Source: Hansfordia pulvinata (taxonomy: Eukaryota; Ascomycota; Sordariomycetes; Xylariales). Taken from it: 64,000 bases of DNA. Location: contig BJKQ01000013.1 of assembly GCA_006538405.1 (NCBI GenBank), positions 682,001-746,000 of the forward strand. Reading direction: 5' to 3'. Below, one piece after another: positions 36,782 through 49,339 of the stretch. The first letter of the stretch is position 1; every line of letters starts with the position of its first letter. The position numbers and the translations under genes were made by a program. The notes beneath the pieces are model-generated. The model did no database searches. It was not told the origin of the DNA and was given only the letters and a program-made list of their open reading frames with translations.

Positions 36782-36800
36782 GGGGGGGGGGGGGGGGGGG
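36782..36800. repeat. Poly-G run, 19 nt
   Basis: Unbroken G run. Confidence 0.9.
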
Positions 36801-39080
36801 TGGGCGAGAGTGTGTTCCAACCGACAGACGAGGGTCCAGGCCGGCATTCACCACAGGTAAAAGTCAGTGCGCGGTGGTGGCGTTTGTGCTACGAGGATGT
36901 CGCAGCTTTTTTTTTCCAGGTTGGGACCGGCGGAGCGGAACGGCAGGGCGGAGAAGGGGTGTTGGTTGGTAAATGGACGCGGGGGAAAGGAGAGGCTTGT
37001 GTCGTGTGCTCTCTCTGCCCTTTGTCCGTTGCCGTCTAATATTGTTTATGGCGTCTTCCTGTTCAGCCCTCATGTTTCTGCTTCCGGGCTAGGAAGCTCC
37101 TCGGGCTTGGCTTGTGGCGTGGGCGCGCTTTCTGGTGGTCTTACCTCTTCTCGACGGATTGATGCCGGCCCTTGCGTGTGCCTCTTCTTCCTCGCCTTTT
37201 TTTTTCTCATTCGTCTTCGTTACTGTCTTTGCTTGTTTGATGCGCTAGCATTGGAGGTGGAGTCAGGGAATATAGATCTCGGGGGAGGAAAAGGGGCCGC
37301 TCGCTGGAGGGCTGAGGGGGAAGGGCTGAGGGAGGGGTGGGCGTGCTCTGCTGGGAAACTGTTTCTTTGTACTTGTATCGGCTTTCTGGGGATCTTTTAC
37401 GTTTTCTTTTTCTTTTCATCTGACGGTTATGGTCTTGGTTTTGGTCTGTCTTATGTCACTCAACGGGTTTTTTTTTCTTTTATATGGCGGGCTGGCGAAG
37501 AATTGGTCAAGCTTGAAACGAAAGCGTTGCCTTGGTTTTTTTCTACTGTTCTTTTTTTTTCTCTCTCTCTCTGCACGTCCAGCTAGCGGCATATGATGAA
37601 CATGACTCTCTTGTTTGAAATCCCACCTCATCGACCCGAGGCTGCTCTCCTTTCCGTCGTGATTGTAACGATTCTGGCCATGAGGACCAAAGGCATTAGT
37701 AAATGCCACTGAACCAGACTGGCTGTTCGGCACAGTCAAAAGATACGAGATTGACACTTCCCTAGTGCTCAATCTTACCAGCACTTACGATCAACATGCC
37801 AGGGCCAGACCCGTGACAGTGATGTGTATTGCGACAAGTCGCTGGGCGTAAGGAAAAGTTATCCCGCCGATGGTCGCTTGAATCCGGACTTGCTGTTTAG
37901 GGCTTGCCATGGCCATGGCCAGCGCTGGGTGACATGTTATTTTATTTGATGTCTTACCCCTTTCTGCTGGATCACTTGCTGACGTGACAGCTGCTTCGAC
38001 GGCCAGGCGATCGTCGCGATGTACTTGAAACAGGGAAACACGGCCTGATAAGAGCCCAACGGGTGACTTGACTCGGGTTTGAGCTGGGAGTACTTTTGGG
38101 TCCGGATTTTGATGCCCTCGGTCCCGGGGCGGTCATTTATGGTGTCTCTGTCTCTTTATCTCCTTCTCTTTTATCTTTCTTTGCTTGTTGTGATTTCATC
38201 TAGATGGCGAAGGCGTGTTCCCTTGTTTCGTGGCGCGAACAGGAATTTCCGTTGATCTTTCAAAAGGGGGGGAGGAAGGGGGTTTGCGAATAAGGTTTTG
38301 GTTAGATTGCGAAATGCATGAGATGGCGTTTCCTCGTGTCTGGAGTCGCCTTTGGGAAAGAATGGTGTAAGCCCGGTTTCTTTCGGTATTGGTATTGGTA
38401 TTCTCGCGGCAGAGACTGGCGTCCAGGCCACCCTCCTTCTTTCCTTGCCACCCCCCCCCCTTAATCATCCAGTAGACCTTGTTAAAATAATTCAATAGCT
38501 CAGATGTTGCTTTCTAAGGGGGGTGGGCGCGTTCATCCCATGAAATTCCAGGAGAGGGAGTCGCTGCTGCTGCTGCTGCTGCCGCTGCTGTTGTGCGTGA
38601 TCTGCTCAGATCAGATCTGATGCGTGGGTGAATCTGAATCAGGTCCGAGCGGGCGCGCGCCGGGGGGGGCAGGCAAACCCGATGTGTCATAGTAGGTAGG
38701 TACCTTAGGTAGTAGGGGGGGAGGCATCAAACAAGCTCTTCTCACATATCATCGGGTTACCCTTCTGGTATATCCCCCCCTACCCCCACCCCCGCTCTCT
38801 CCGCTCTCTCGTTCCTCGCTGTGAAGCCAGCCCACGTCTTTTGTCTCCGCCTTTTCCGGGTTTCCTTCTCTCAGTTCGTTTGCGGTTTGCCATACTCGAA
38901 GAAGACCGGCGAGCCACGGTTCTGGAACTAGCCTGGAACACATTGAGGCACTACCGCGCGCCGCAAAGGGCTCCTTTGCCCAATGTCACACCCCTTCTCG
39001 CCCCCCCTCATATCCCCTCAAGTAGGACCATGTGATGCCGGAAAAGGGCGGGAGGCGGCGTTTAGACAAGGGCAGACAGA

Positions 39081-39083
<3 letters not shown>

Positions 39084-39151
<68 letters not shown>
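39084..39151. repeat. (GA)n microsatellite, about 68 nt
   Basis: Longest dinucleotide tract in the window, about 34 units without interruption. Confidence 0.93.
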
Positions 39152-39156
<5 letters not shown>

Positions 39157-41097
39157 GGAGAGACAGAGGGAAAGGGTCCCTACGCAAGCGTCAGGCTAAG
39201 CCAAGGTGTGCTTGGGCTGGTGTGTGTGCTTCGACCCGAGAGCCTGGTAAATGTCGGTTTCAGTTCTCTCCGGCGTACTCGTAGTCATTCATGCTTCTTT
39301 TTCCCTTTCATCTTCTCAGCTCACACCCCCCTCCCTCTTCTCGGGACTCGGCAGTCTTTCGGCGAGAGCGAGTGAGCGAGTCATGACAGACTGGTGTTTC
39401 TTTGATGATTTCTAGCCAAAGTCGTTCACTGCCATATGCTCTCGTGTCTTTTTTTTCTTTTTTCTTGCCTTTTTTTTTCTTTGCTTTTCGTACACCATTC
39501 CCGACCAGGGAAATGCTTCCCCCCTCCCCCCCATATGCGGCGCCCGCCCATCAGTCCTGCAGCGCAGCAGCGGGTGGGTCGGGTTGCCCCGGCACGCGTA
39601 CTAATGAGGGAGGAATTGCAGGTGATCCGGGTACGAGTGCCGGGGCAGCAGCCACGGAAGGGAGAGGGGCCTGGCACATCTGCCAATGGAAAAGACAGTC
39701 AAAGCGGGGGGTTTTAGTTACCTCCCGCCCGCTGCCGCAGTTGCATGGCGTTGCGCGGGCGGGCGGGCGGGCGGGAGATCGGGGCGGAAATCGGGCCAAT
39801 GGTTCTCCGCCGTGTCCTCCGACGGCCCCCCGGGATGCAATGCAGGCAGTATACGATACCTTGTGTGCCTGTACCGCGTCCGAAGACGAGGACTTGCTCG
39901 AGATGGATGGACAGCATATGATGGATGGCATATACATACAGGTAGTGATTGACATGGTGCGACGTTGATCAGGGTGTGCCCTGCTGCCTTTGTGCTCCTG
40001 TACGGACGTGGACTGGACCACGAGGCACCACGCGGGACGGGGAGGCGTGCCTTTGCTTGTTCATGCCTGTGCTTGACCCATGTTGCATAAGGCAGGGAGG
40101 GGGCACTTGAGGTACGAGCAGGTCTTTGCCCATCCCTTCCGTCCCTTCTCTTGATGGTTCGTGGCACGCGGCGGCGGAACAGCGGAATCCCTCGGAGGCT
40201 TGCGGAAATGTCATCTCCTCTCTCTCTCCACCATCCATAATTCTTCATGTCTGACGTCTGCTCGTCTGTGCTGCCCTCCCTGGACGGCGACAAGCAACGT
40301 CAAATCCTGCCAGTCTGGCAGTCTGCAGCCCCCTCTTCCCCCTCTTCGCCCCCCTTTTATTATCCCATCTCCATAAGTAAGTCAGGTCCATTGCTGAAAG
40401 ATCCCCTGCCGACTACTGCGACCATTCTGACGTGCGGAGAACATGAAGACCACGAGTTTTGGCCGTCCTCCTTCTCCCGCCCTACAAGAGACCCACTTTC
40501 ATTTCCTCGGGCAACATTGACAGGAAGGCTGCCGTCACCTACTTGCAATGGGAACCTTGCAGCTACATGTACCCAGTATGCCACATGCAGGAGGTATGTA
40601 CGGGTTTGATGGATGTACCTTATAGGTATGTACGGGTATAGGCAATGCCTGGTATTACATACATGTAACCAATCTATTGATGTAATGTGAGATGTCCACG
40701 AATACGGAGTAGTGCATGTATGCATGTACGTGGGTGTATCAATCAATGCACCTTACGCGTACCTATGCACATGCGGCGCGGGCTGCCATGCAATTTGATG
40801 TTGGGAGACGGAGACTCGATTCTCTCCTCCATTCAGGGCCCCGGCAGCCATGTGCCCCCTCTCCTCCACGACGACGACGACGATTACGAACACGACGACT
40901 ACGACGGCCCTTGCGTGTGGCGGCACGGCAACGCAACGCGTAATGTCCACCACGTGAAGAGATGGGACGGGGAACGCATGCCTGAACCCCTGCCTCCCAC
41001 GCCTCCCCAATCAAGAGCGGCTCTGGCATGAGTCCTCTGACGTTGTCGTTCGCAAAGAGGCGCCTGCTAGACCCGGCGCCAAGATGCGCCCACGACC

Positions 41098-41129
41098 GCA
41101 AGCTCAGCTCAGCTCAGCTCAGCTCAGCC
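41098..41129. repeat. (AGCTC)n pentamer repeat
   Basis: Five to six units; each carries the palindrome AGCT. Confidence 0.88.
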
Positions 41130-42179
41130 AAGCAACGCGAAGCTAACTTAGCGCTTCTTTCCCACCCTCTCTCGCGGGTTGTTTCTGATGGCAACGCCAG
41201 CCTTAGCCAGATCGGTAGATGCCTGTCTCAGATCGCTGCTGCTCTGTGGTGGGGGTGGGGGAAGAGGGGGGTGGTACGATAGGTATGCATGCTTTCGAAT
41301 CCAATCCACTCGCGCTCGCCCCCACTCCCTTCCCCGGGCGGCGGCTCCCTGTTTACTCTCTCTCTCCTGTCTCCTGTCTCTGTCTCTGTCTCTATCTCCG
41401 TGTCTCTCTACTCTCGTTCCGCCCCTTCCTCGTCGGCGGGGGAAAAGAAAAAACCCCCATTCCGCTCCGCGGCGTTATTCTTGGGCCTCGCATGAGGGAA
41501 AGCAGAGAACTTCCTCTCTCTCTTTGTTGTTCTTGGCCCTTTTCTCTGTTTTTTTTTTCTGTCCTTATTTTGTCTTCCTCACTGGCCGGCGGTCGTCCTC
41601 TGAGGAGTGAGCGGGAGTGAAGCCCAGCTCTCCGTGGTTCCGCCCGTGTTGTCTCCGCCATCCGCCCAACCTCTTTCCGCCCGTCCCTGCGTCTCCCGCC
41701 CCCCTCCCTTCGCAAAACGCCACGGCGCAGAAGGGCCGGCAATAACGTGACCGCAGGGTCCAGCTGGGGGGGGGGGTTTACTCGTACTCGCGCGGGGGGA
41801 GGAGGAGGAGGGCGGGGACCAACTAACTAACTACCTAACTAGTGGAAGTGGGGAGATTTCGTGTGGCCTGTGTGGGCTGGAGCTAAGGCGAGTTGAACGC
41901 GGTATACGGGATAACTAAACAAAAGAACCGGAGGTTTCTAACCACTTGACTTGAAGATGACAGGTGGATCGGAACCCATTTCCCGGTACGCGGGTGGGCC
42001 AGATCTCGCTGGGCAATCTGTAGCATATGGATCTCAGTGGGCGTGCTAAGAGTCACAGAAACTACAAGTCACCTCGGGTTGAGGTAGGGGAGGAAGGAGG
42101 CGAGCAGTACGGGAAGCATAACAGAATAAGATGTAGTAGATGGAGGTCATGTACATAATCATAATAAGCATGACTATCG

Positions 42180-42390
42180 ATCTATCTATCTATCTGTCTG
42201 GCTGGCTGGCTGGCTTGCCCGACATTGCCGCTTTTTGGTCGCACACGCCGGGCTTGCGCCGATCGACATGGGATGTGCATGCAGCATACGTACGCGTACT
42301 GTACGTCGTGACACCAGCTTCCGGCGGGGATGGTCCTGGTAGCGATACCAAAGTTGATGATAATAACCATGCTGGCTGGCTGGCTGGCTA
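42180..42390. repeat. Two (CTAT/CTGG)n tetramer arrays about 150 nt apart
   Basis: CTAT units grade into CTGG units at 42182-42215. A second GCTG array lies at about 42369-42389 in the same orientation. Confidence 0.8.
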
Positions 42391-44871
42391 ACATTCTGGC
42401 ACTTGATTAATGAGATCTCATGCGGTTTCAACGTCATGGCTGGAATAGGCAAAACAAAAAAAGAATGAGATGCGGAGGCGCCCATCTTTGTCGCCATGGT
42501 ACTGACTATAGCTGGGGGGAAAAAAGGGAAGAGCAAAACAAAACAGCCCCATGGCAAAGATCGGACGACAGTGTCCCAGATCTGGGCTCACGAGTCAGTC
42601 GCATGTCGCGCCCAGTCTCCAGTCTCCCATGCAGGGACCGCGCAGGCGTCTATCTCTCTGCATGTATCTATCTATCGGCCCATTTGCACTCGCTCCCGGC
42701 TAGTCTGAGTCCCTCCTGCGCCGTGGCTTCAGCCGCGAGATGGATGGGGATAGCTGCGCAACCTTTCAGGAAAGGCAAAGCAGAAAAGGCAGAGACATGG
42801 AGACACACAACATAGAGAGACAGAGACAAAGAGGAGAAGAGAAAATGAGGGGGGGAGCTGGTCTTGCATGCGCAGTTCCAGCGCCCGGGAAGAGATTGCT
42901 GACGATCCCTTCAGGGCCCGACCCAACAGTGGCGCACAGGAGAGGGGGGGCATGCTGCGGCTTGCAGGTCTGTCTAACCAGGATCTCGACCGGTCGACTT
43001 TTACCCTCTTTCTCTGCCTTCTTGTTCTACCCCCCCTCTCCCCAGAAGAGAATCAGAGGCTCGCACATACATGATACCAAGGCCGCGGCCTCGTCGCCAT
43101 GTCACTCCCCCCTCAGCTATTGTGGCGCCTGGCACGCTTTACCCCCTTCGCCGCCGCCGCCGCCGCCTCCTCCTCGATGCCATTGTCCCCTTGGCATTCG
43201 GGGGCGTGAAGGCTTGCACTATTCATGCCCCTCCTCATTGAAGGCGTGGACGTGGTGACACACAAGGCCGTGGCTTGGCTAGATCTCCCCTCCCCTCATC
43301 CCCCCCCCCCCTTTCGCTCGCTCTGGAAGTGAGCCGCCTTTGCCCTCTGAAAGCCTCCCATTCCTCGACTTGGCCTAGGGACCCTGGGCTTCGCTGCACG
43401 GGACTTCTGCTCATGATGGGGCCGGCTGGCCATTGGACGCGGCCTCGCTCCAGGGACGGAGGGGGGTTCTACACTGCCGCCCCCTTCCCCGAGGGTACGA
43501 GTATATGGGACCCGGGAGGCGGGAGAGGATTTTGCGTATTACGCTTTGAGCCGGAAAGGGGGTAAAGCTGATGGGCGAGCTGCGACAATGCCCTCTGGCT
43601 CGCCACCACTACCACCACCACCACCGCATGGTGTGGTCGAGTCTCGCTGTCGCCTGTGCCGAGAAGCAGATACCTACGCTCCAGGAGGGCGTCCAAAGTA
43701 CATGCACCAGTGGCTGGTTGCGGGTTTGTACCTGTACAGCTGGTAGTAAAAAGTCGGTTGGCACGGACTCTCACGGATAGCCGCGAAGGGGCGAGTCACA
43801 GGGCGGCGCCCGCCCCGATACAACGGCGGATTCTGGTGGCCATGTCCCATCGGATCTTCTTCGGCCTCATCACGAATCAACACCCCGCGACGAATGCCAG
43901 CCATCGAAAGTAGTACTTTTGTCCAGGGTCCATAACACATCCAGATGGAAGGAAAAGGGACAATAAGCTGACTATTCATAGCTCGAGGATATGCTGGAAG
44001 CCGCGATATCAATGGCCACTACATGACGGTCCTGAAAAGTATTGCACCTGACACACGCCACACGGCGACAACACAGTCTGCTCGGGTAGTCGGTGCGTTG
44101 ATCACAGTGAGCCGTGTGTCAGGGTTCCCAGAGCAATCACAGGCAGGCAATGCGAATCAGAAGGGATTCGGCGAGAGCACGCTGCGGGACACGCTCGACA
44201 TCTCTTGTCGTTGAGTCCACTAGTGTAATCTCGTGAACCTGGTTAGATGTGACGGATGAGTACGTGTGTCACCGGAAATACAGGCCATGGGTTATCACGA
44301 TCCCCAAGGGCACAACGCGCGGTGGTCCGAGTGTTATTCAGCAGGGCACCATTTCGTGGCCGCTTCGTTGAGACGTTACAAAGAGAGCAGCACGGGATGG
44401 GAGGCAGAAACATGCGAGAGCTTGACATGAAGCTTAGAATACCCGGAGGTTAAGGGATAGTCAAGACTCAAGAGTTGCGGACTGCCTATTCTTTTCGTCT
44501 TCCACTTACTACCCTCCGGGAGTTTCGATCTAGACGCTAACAAAACTACCCAACCAACAATATGTACTGCAGGTTTTCATCAAAAGACGTCAATCAGGAA
44601 AGGAAACCAGATTAATCGCCGGCCATTCTCTGCTTAATAGCAGACAACTCATCTTCGAGCCGGCGCTTAGAAATCATATGCAAGGCTTTTCCGCAAAAGG
44701 TGGGTATTCAATCTCGAATGAGTGACAATCAACGGCATAGAAGAGCAATCTTGGAAGTCCCTCACTCAGGGTCGCTCCTCGACGACAAGATTCCCGGCGT
44801 CTCTTAGATACCAGAGTGACACAGCTTCTGGGACCGAGCAGGGAACCCCCCCCCCCCCCCCCTTTTCCCCT

Positions 44872-45276
44872 TCACCACCGCAACGAGACGGCGTCGGCGA
44901 CGAAACCAAAGTCCTTGGCGCAGCCGTCGCCGCCGTTCCAGGCAGGCGGCGTGTGGTAGCCGTGGTTGTGTGGGGGTTCGCCGCAGTTGTTCCCGGAGAA
45001 GGCCGTGACTCGTGAGCGTGCCCGGCCGCTCGGTCGCCGTCGGCCGGGTACAGACAGCCTCATGGAGCCGAACCCCGGCGCTGGGCGTGTGACGCAGGAG
45101 GGGAGTGGGCGATGCAGTTTTTACGCGCTGATCACGTCGGTGCACGTTGTTTGTCGGAGTACCATCCAGATGACGAGGCTGGCTTGGTGCTGGTCCGGCG
45201 CGTCGCAGACCTCCTCCGCCTGCGCGTGGGCGGCGAAGAGAGAGGCGACGAGGGCGGCTAGGATGGGGGCTCTCAT
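44872..45276 (-). CDS. Small putatively secreted Cys-containing protein, splice or frame unresolved
   Basis: ATG at 45276 starts MRAPILAALVASLFAAHAQA, a textbook signal peptide with Ala-x-Ala cleavage. The mature part begins EEVCDAPDQ. The opening frame meets a stop at 45121-45123, so an intron or indel is needed. Downstream, frame with the stop at 44872 carries FSGNNCGEPPHNHGYH and GGDGCAKDFG with high C/G third positions, so it is coding. One phase-consistent solution is an intron at 45059-45124 (donor GC|GTAAAA, acceptor ATGAG), giving 112 residues and four cysteines. A CGCCCAG acceptor would need a further one-base indel, which is credible given frameshifts elsewhere in this window. Its TATA box (45460-45466) and a 217-nt ATG-free leader support a real gene. 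Function unknown; small secreted proteins of this kind can be effectors or surface proteins. Confidence 0.5.
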
Positions 45277-45459
45277 CAAGTCGGAGGGGGGTAAAGGATC
45301 CAGGAGTGGTGGGTAGAGACTTCGGGAGAAGGAGGCTGGAAAACAAGGTGGAAGAACAGAAGTGGAGGTTTGCTCGCAGAGAGTGCAGTGCAGTGTTGCT
45401 TGTGCTGGCCACTTGTGTTGAGACTTGAAGCAACTGCCAGTGTTGGTGACCACTGATGG
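45277..45459 (-). other. 5' leader of the small secreted-protein gene
   Basis: On the minus strand the interval between the TATA box and the start codon has no ATG. It carries the CA-rich texture (CTTCAAGTCTCAACACAAG) typical of leaders of well-expressed fungal genes. Confidence 0.5.
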
Positions 45460-45466
45460 CTTTATA
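45460..45466 (-). promoter_or_regulatory. TATAAAG box
   Basis: Minus-strand TATAAAG about 185 nt upstream of the start codon at 45276. Perfect TATA boxes are uncommon in filamentous fungi and tend to mark strongly or conditionally expressed genes. Confidence 0.5.
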
Positions 45467-48176
45467 CTCTGCTTGTTCGACAACTGCCCCAAGTCATGCA
45501 AATGATCTACATCGCTCTTGCGCGGAGGAATGAGTTCATGGAACCTTATTCCTCTTCGCCATGGCAGCCCCAGAGATCACAGCTGGTTCTCGGTAGACCT
45601 CCAGGCTCCTAGCCAATTGCGAGTAGTCGGCAGCGGCAGTTTCCTAGCTCGTGGGGATGCACGTGATGCTTCAGTAAAGAACTACGCGGTGCTAGAATCC
45701 TGCTGGGCTTGTTAAGGAGCGGCGGCCGGGTTTGGAACCTGAACGGCTGGCCCCGCTCGTTGACATGGTATTGTTACCTAGATGGGCTTACAGCTTACCC
45801 ATGTACGAAGAAAAAGGATGAGAGGTTACAAGGGACAGAGAGTGCGTTAACGCTTTCATATAGCCATGATGCTGGATAACAAGCCCAGGTAGAGATGGGG
45901 AGAAAGCCGAGCGGACTACATAGTACAGAGCATGTCGGTGCTGCGAAGGGCAGAGCACTGCCCGATTACTTCCCCCGCCCCGTAACAGTAGATGAAGGGA
46001 CTGGATCAATGAAGCTCTGCTATCCATAGCCGTCGACCTCCTTCTCCTCTCGAGGATGGCTGCTTCTCGTCGTCGGGCATCATACACACGCGTGACGGTA
46101 GACCGGACGGCGTAGACCACGAGCTACGCCTACGCGGCCGTCACGATGATGTGTGAACTCTGCGTAAGCATACTCTCCTCTCGAAAGACAACGGGAGACG
46201 GCGGTCGTCGAATATGAACCGCTATCAAATGCAGGTGGCGGGCTGGAGAAAAATTATGCTCGCTGATATGTTGTTCACCCGAGCAGCAGCTCACACGGAA
46301 CGACAAACCTGCGAACCCCCTTCTTCCCATCTGCCGTCCACATGCACTTCCTACCAATCTGCGTCTGCCGCCCTCCTGTCCTTGCTCTGTTACTTGCCCA
46401 GCCGGCTCTCCTTTCGCTTGATGCCAGCTTCAGGGCCTTGCCTGTAGCCACTTGGCACCGACGGACGGAAGATGAGAAAAGAGGGGGGGGGTTTTCGCAC
46501 ACAGCGGCATCGCCGTCGCAGCAACACCACCGCCGCCAGCGTGGAGAGATTCTTGTCCGAATCGCTGGGCTCTCGTGCCGGCGCAAAAGCCACACCGGCT
46601 CCGAGACAAGCAGAGACGTGCGCCGTCTCGATATTGATTTTGCCCCAGGGGAGCTGCCGCCGATGCAGAGCAGGCGAGTCGAGTGGAACGTTGTCACGGA
46701 GACGATAACTGCCGAGGCGCTCGATGAATATCGACTTCTTCACGCTGGCGCTCTCATGTTGCTTTGGATCCTGGAGGGGCTGGCTCTTCGCCGTCGATGT
46801 ACAGCCGCTCAGCGGCAAGGGGCCAGTCCGTGGCAAGCAGCTTCTATCCACCGCCTTCGTTTTCACAGACACCACGGAGACGGACGTCGTGGGAAAAGCA
46901 AGGCCTCTTCTTCCCCAGACTTCTCTTTACCCCCTAGCCCCCAGTCCCCTTCCCCTGCGTTGCTCTTTCATTGCCCCCCTCTCCTTCGAGTCAGTCTCCG
47001 TACGTGGTAACTCGCGCTACTCCCCGCCCCCGCCCCCACCTCCGCCTCCGCGTCCGCCTCCGCCTTGCCGGCCGGGGTGCATCCGACACGAGCAGGGCGA
47101 CCGGGCGCGGGGATCGGGGCTCGGCTGCGCGGCGCTCACGGGCCGATCGTCATCCGGGGCTTAGCGGCCGGGGGAAGGGGCGGGGAGGGGAAGAGCTGGG
47201 GTCGGTTTCATAGAAATCTTGTCTCCATCGTTCGTCGCCTGTCTGGGGAGTGATCTGGGCCACTTGTCGCTTTTCGTCTCTCCGACGAGAGCCAGCTTCA
47301 TCATCATCATCATCCGAGCAAGCAGAGCAGCCCTTTAGAAAGACAAGGGGAGTTGGATCATGAAAGGGGGGAAGGGGGGGCAGCGAACCTTGGCCGAACC
47401 GACTCACTTCCATCCAGAGTGCGTCAGCAGCCGGCGAACTGGGGGAGAGATGGTACCGGTCGCCCCCACAAGGCCTCTGCTGATGCAAGCGCTCAGACGC
47501 AGGTGTAGTCGACCCTTGCACATACCATGCGCCCGTTACGTGTGTATGTGTGTGTGTTGTACGATTATCCCGACAGACCGGCGCCATTCACCGGCGGTGG
47601 TGTTCCAAGGCATTCGAGGCAGAGGGGTGACATCGCCCCGCTCTCAACTTTTCTATTCTTAACACGCGATGAGAACCCCTGGGCGTTCAACCCGGGTAGT
47701 ACTCGTAAGGGGGGTCCTGGGCAGGGCAGGGGGCAGGGGTGACTTTCTTCTCTGGACGGACCAGAAGAATACCCGGAGTAGAGAAAGAGTTCAACGGTCA
47801 ACGGTCGGGCCACCTCACCCCCCTCCCGAGAGTTGCTGGGCACCCTTCGTTTTTTTTTCTTTCTCTTTCTCTTTCTCAACGTTGGGCAACTGCCGAAACC
47901 GTGTGTTCATCGCCCCTGAGAGTGGGATCGTTGAAGGAAGGGGGAAGTGGTGGGCAGATACGGGGGTCACTCAATAAAAGGACAGACCTGTCGTACGGGT
48001 GGTATCGTTCTTTTTTTCTGAGGGGGGGGGGGGGGGCAGGGGGAGCGATCAAGAAAGTGATGCCTTATCCTTCTCTCCTTTCCTCTCGGCGCTCCTCTTC
48101 GGCGATGATGATGGAGAACTGAAGAAAGTAGATGCGGACATCCAATGTCGCCGCCCGACAACGGCCGCGTGGCCTT

Positions 48177-48201
48177 CCCCCCCCCCCCCCCCCCCCCCCC
48201 C
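48177..48201. repeat. Poly-C run, 25 nt
   Basis: Longest homopolymer in the window. Confidence 0.9.
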
Positions 48202-49111
48202 ACCCTCACAATCGACGCCGTGTCTCTGTCCGCCTAAGGTATCGAGCAGGCGACCAAGTGTACAGGTCGTCCCGCGGTAGTAGCACTGGACTCGAGAAGT
48301 CGCAGGACAAGCTCATGTAACTTTCGCGGAGCAGCAGACAGACCGTCGACCACCAGTACCCATCTGCTCTCGAGGTCGCCGCTTATGCCAGGGGATGCCT
48401 GCAGGTAGGGCAGGGCAAGTCGCAGCAGCCGGTGCCTTACCCTGTTGCGTGGCCAACAGTCGTCGCCCTGCTCTCGTTCTCTCTCTCTCCCGCGGGAGAG
48501 CTTTGGGTCTTACGGCCGTAAGGGTGGCCCACAACAGCAGCATCACTGCCGGTTTTCCACGTGCGCGTGCGCAAGTGCGCGGGCCGCGTGCGCCCCCCCC
48601 CCCCCCCCTCCGCCGCCTTCTGGGCTCCGCCCTACCAAGGGGGGAAGGGAATTCACGAGAGCACGGACTATACACGTTTGAGGGGGTAAATCACCGCCGG
48701 CAAGGAGGAGCAATAGCCATCATCAAATGGGGGGAGAGAGAGGTGGGAGGGGGGGGGGGTTTGGCGGCCGGCACGCAAACCCAGGACCCAGTTACTTTTC
48801 TCATGGCCCGCCGCACTGAGTTCGCATTATAAATCGGAACTTCACATTTACATGCAAGGGTCAGCGGGGATGTTGGCTCGAGATGGGGCGGGGCGGCCAC
48901 TTGTGATCACAGGGCGACGGGGGTTGGGAGTGGAGGAGGAACAAGTAGTAATAATCAAAAATAAAAACCAAGAAAGCACTACGGCCTCGCTAATATTCAT
49001 TGCTGCATGCTAAATGTCGTGTCTAAAATGCGTGTATCCCGTATCTAATCCGACAGAAAACCTCGTTCCAGTCGTGACCGGAAAGTGAGCGGCGTGAGTT
49101 TATGTGGGTAT

Positions 49112-49112
<1 letters not shown>

Positions 49113-49152
<40 letters not shown>
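49113..49152. repeat. (GT)n microsatellite, about 40 nt
   Basis: About 20 uninterrupted GT units, 190 nt past the stop codon of the Zn2Cys6 gene; followed by a short GA tract. Confidence 0.93.
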
Positions 49153-49157
<5 letters not shown>

Positions 49158-49339
49158 GAGAGAGATTCTCGAAAGTGGCCAAAAGTCAGGTCATTGGGAA
49201 AGGAAGTGATCCCGCATGACTGGAATTTCGTGTTCTAGAAAAAGGGCCATTTCTCGCCTGTTCCAAGGTCCCCCGCTCCCGTAAGGTGTGGTGTGTGTGG
49301 TGTGGTGTGGTGTGTGGTGTGAAGCGGGGACCCCCGGTG

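Larger units (their letters stand above)
36268..37600 (+). other. 3' flank of the flbC-like gene
   Basis: AT- and T-rich sequence with a CA/GA microsatellite at 36356-36398, a 19-nt poly-G run at 36782-36800 and AATAAA at 36729-36734 as a possible polyadenylation signal. The open frame at 36867-37586 (+) is hydrophobic and T-run-driven and has no codon bias. Confidence 0.45.
37601..44871. other. Spacer between the flbC-like and small secreted-protein genes
   Basis: No gene supported. Contains a long GA tract (39084-39151), an AGCTC pentamer array (about 41098-41129), tetramer arrays at 42180-42215 and 42368-42390, and a 17-nt C run at 44846-44862. The palindrome family is sparser than in 20-33 kb, with copies near 39.28, 39.63, 41.78 and 43.50 kb. 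AGGTAGGTACCTTAGGTAG occurs near 38.69 kb. A frame with an acidic Asp/Tyr stretch (40687-41031, +) was judged too weak. Confidence 0.55.
45467..49339. other. Spacer between the secreted-protein and Zn2Cys6 genes
   Basis: No gene supported. 46.34-47.2 kb (+) holds two overlapping open frames with fairly good third-position bias (one ending at 46708, one reopening at 46724), described under findings. 47.0-47.1 kb is a Pro-coding CCGCCC/CCTCCG low-complexity block. A 25-nt C run (48177-48201) and a 40-nt GT tract (49113-49152) flank the end of the Zn2Cys6 gene. Confidence 0.5.

Noticed and set aside
40687..41031. Plus-strand frame with an Asp/Tyr-rich acidic stretch
   Set aside because: Driven by a GAC repeat; no start context, no family, no continuation.
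44612..44677. 21-codon minus-strand mini-frame ending in a helical-looking peptide
   Set aside because: Looks like the C-terminal tail of a protein (RRLEDELSAIKQRM), but no upstream exon or acceptor joins to it.
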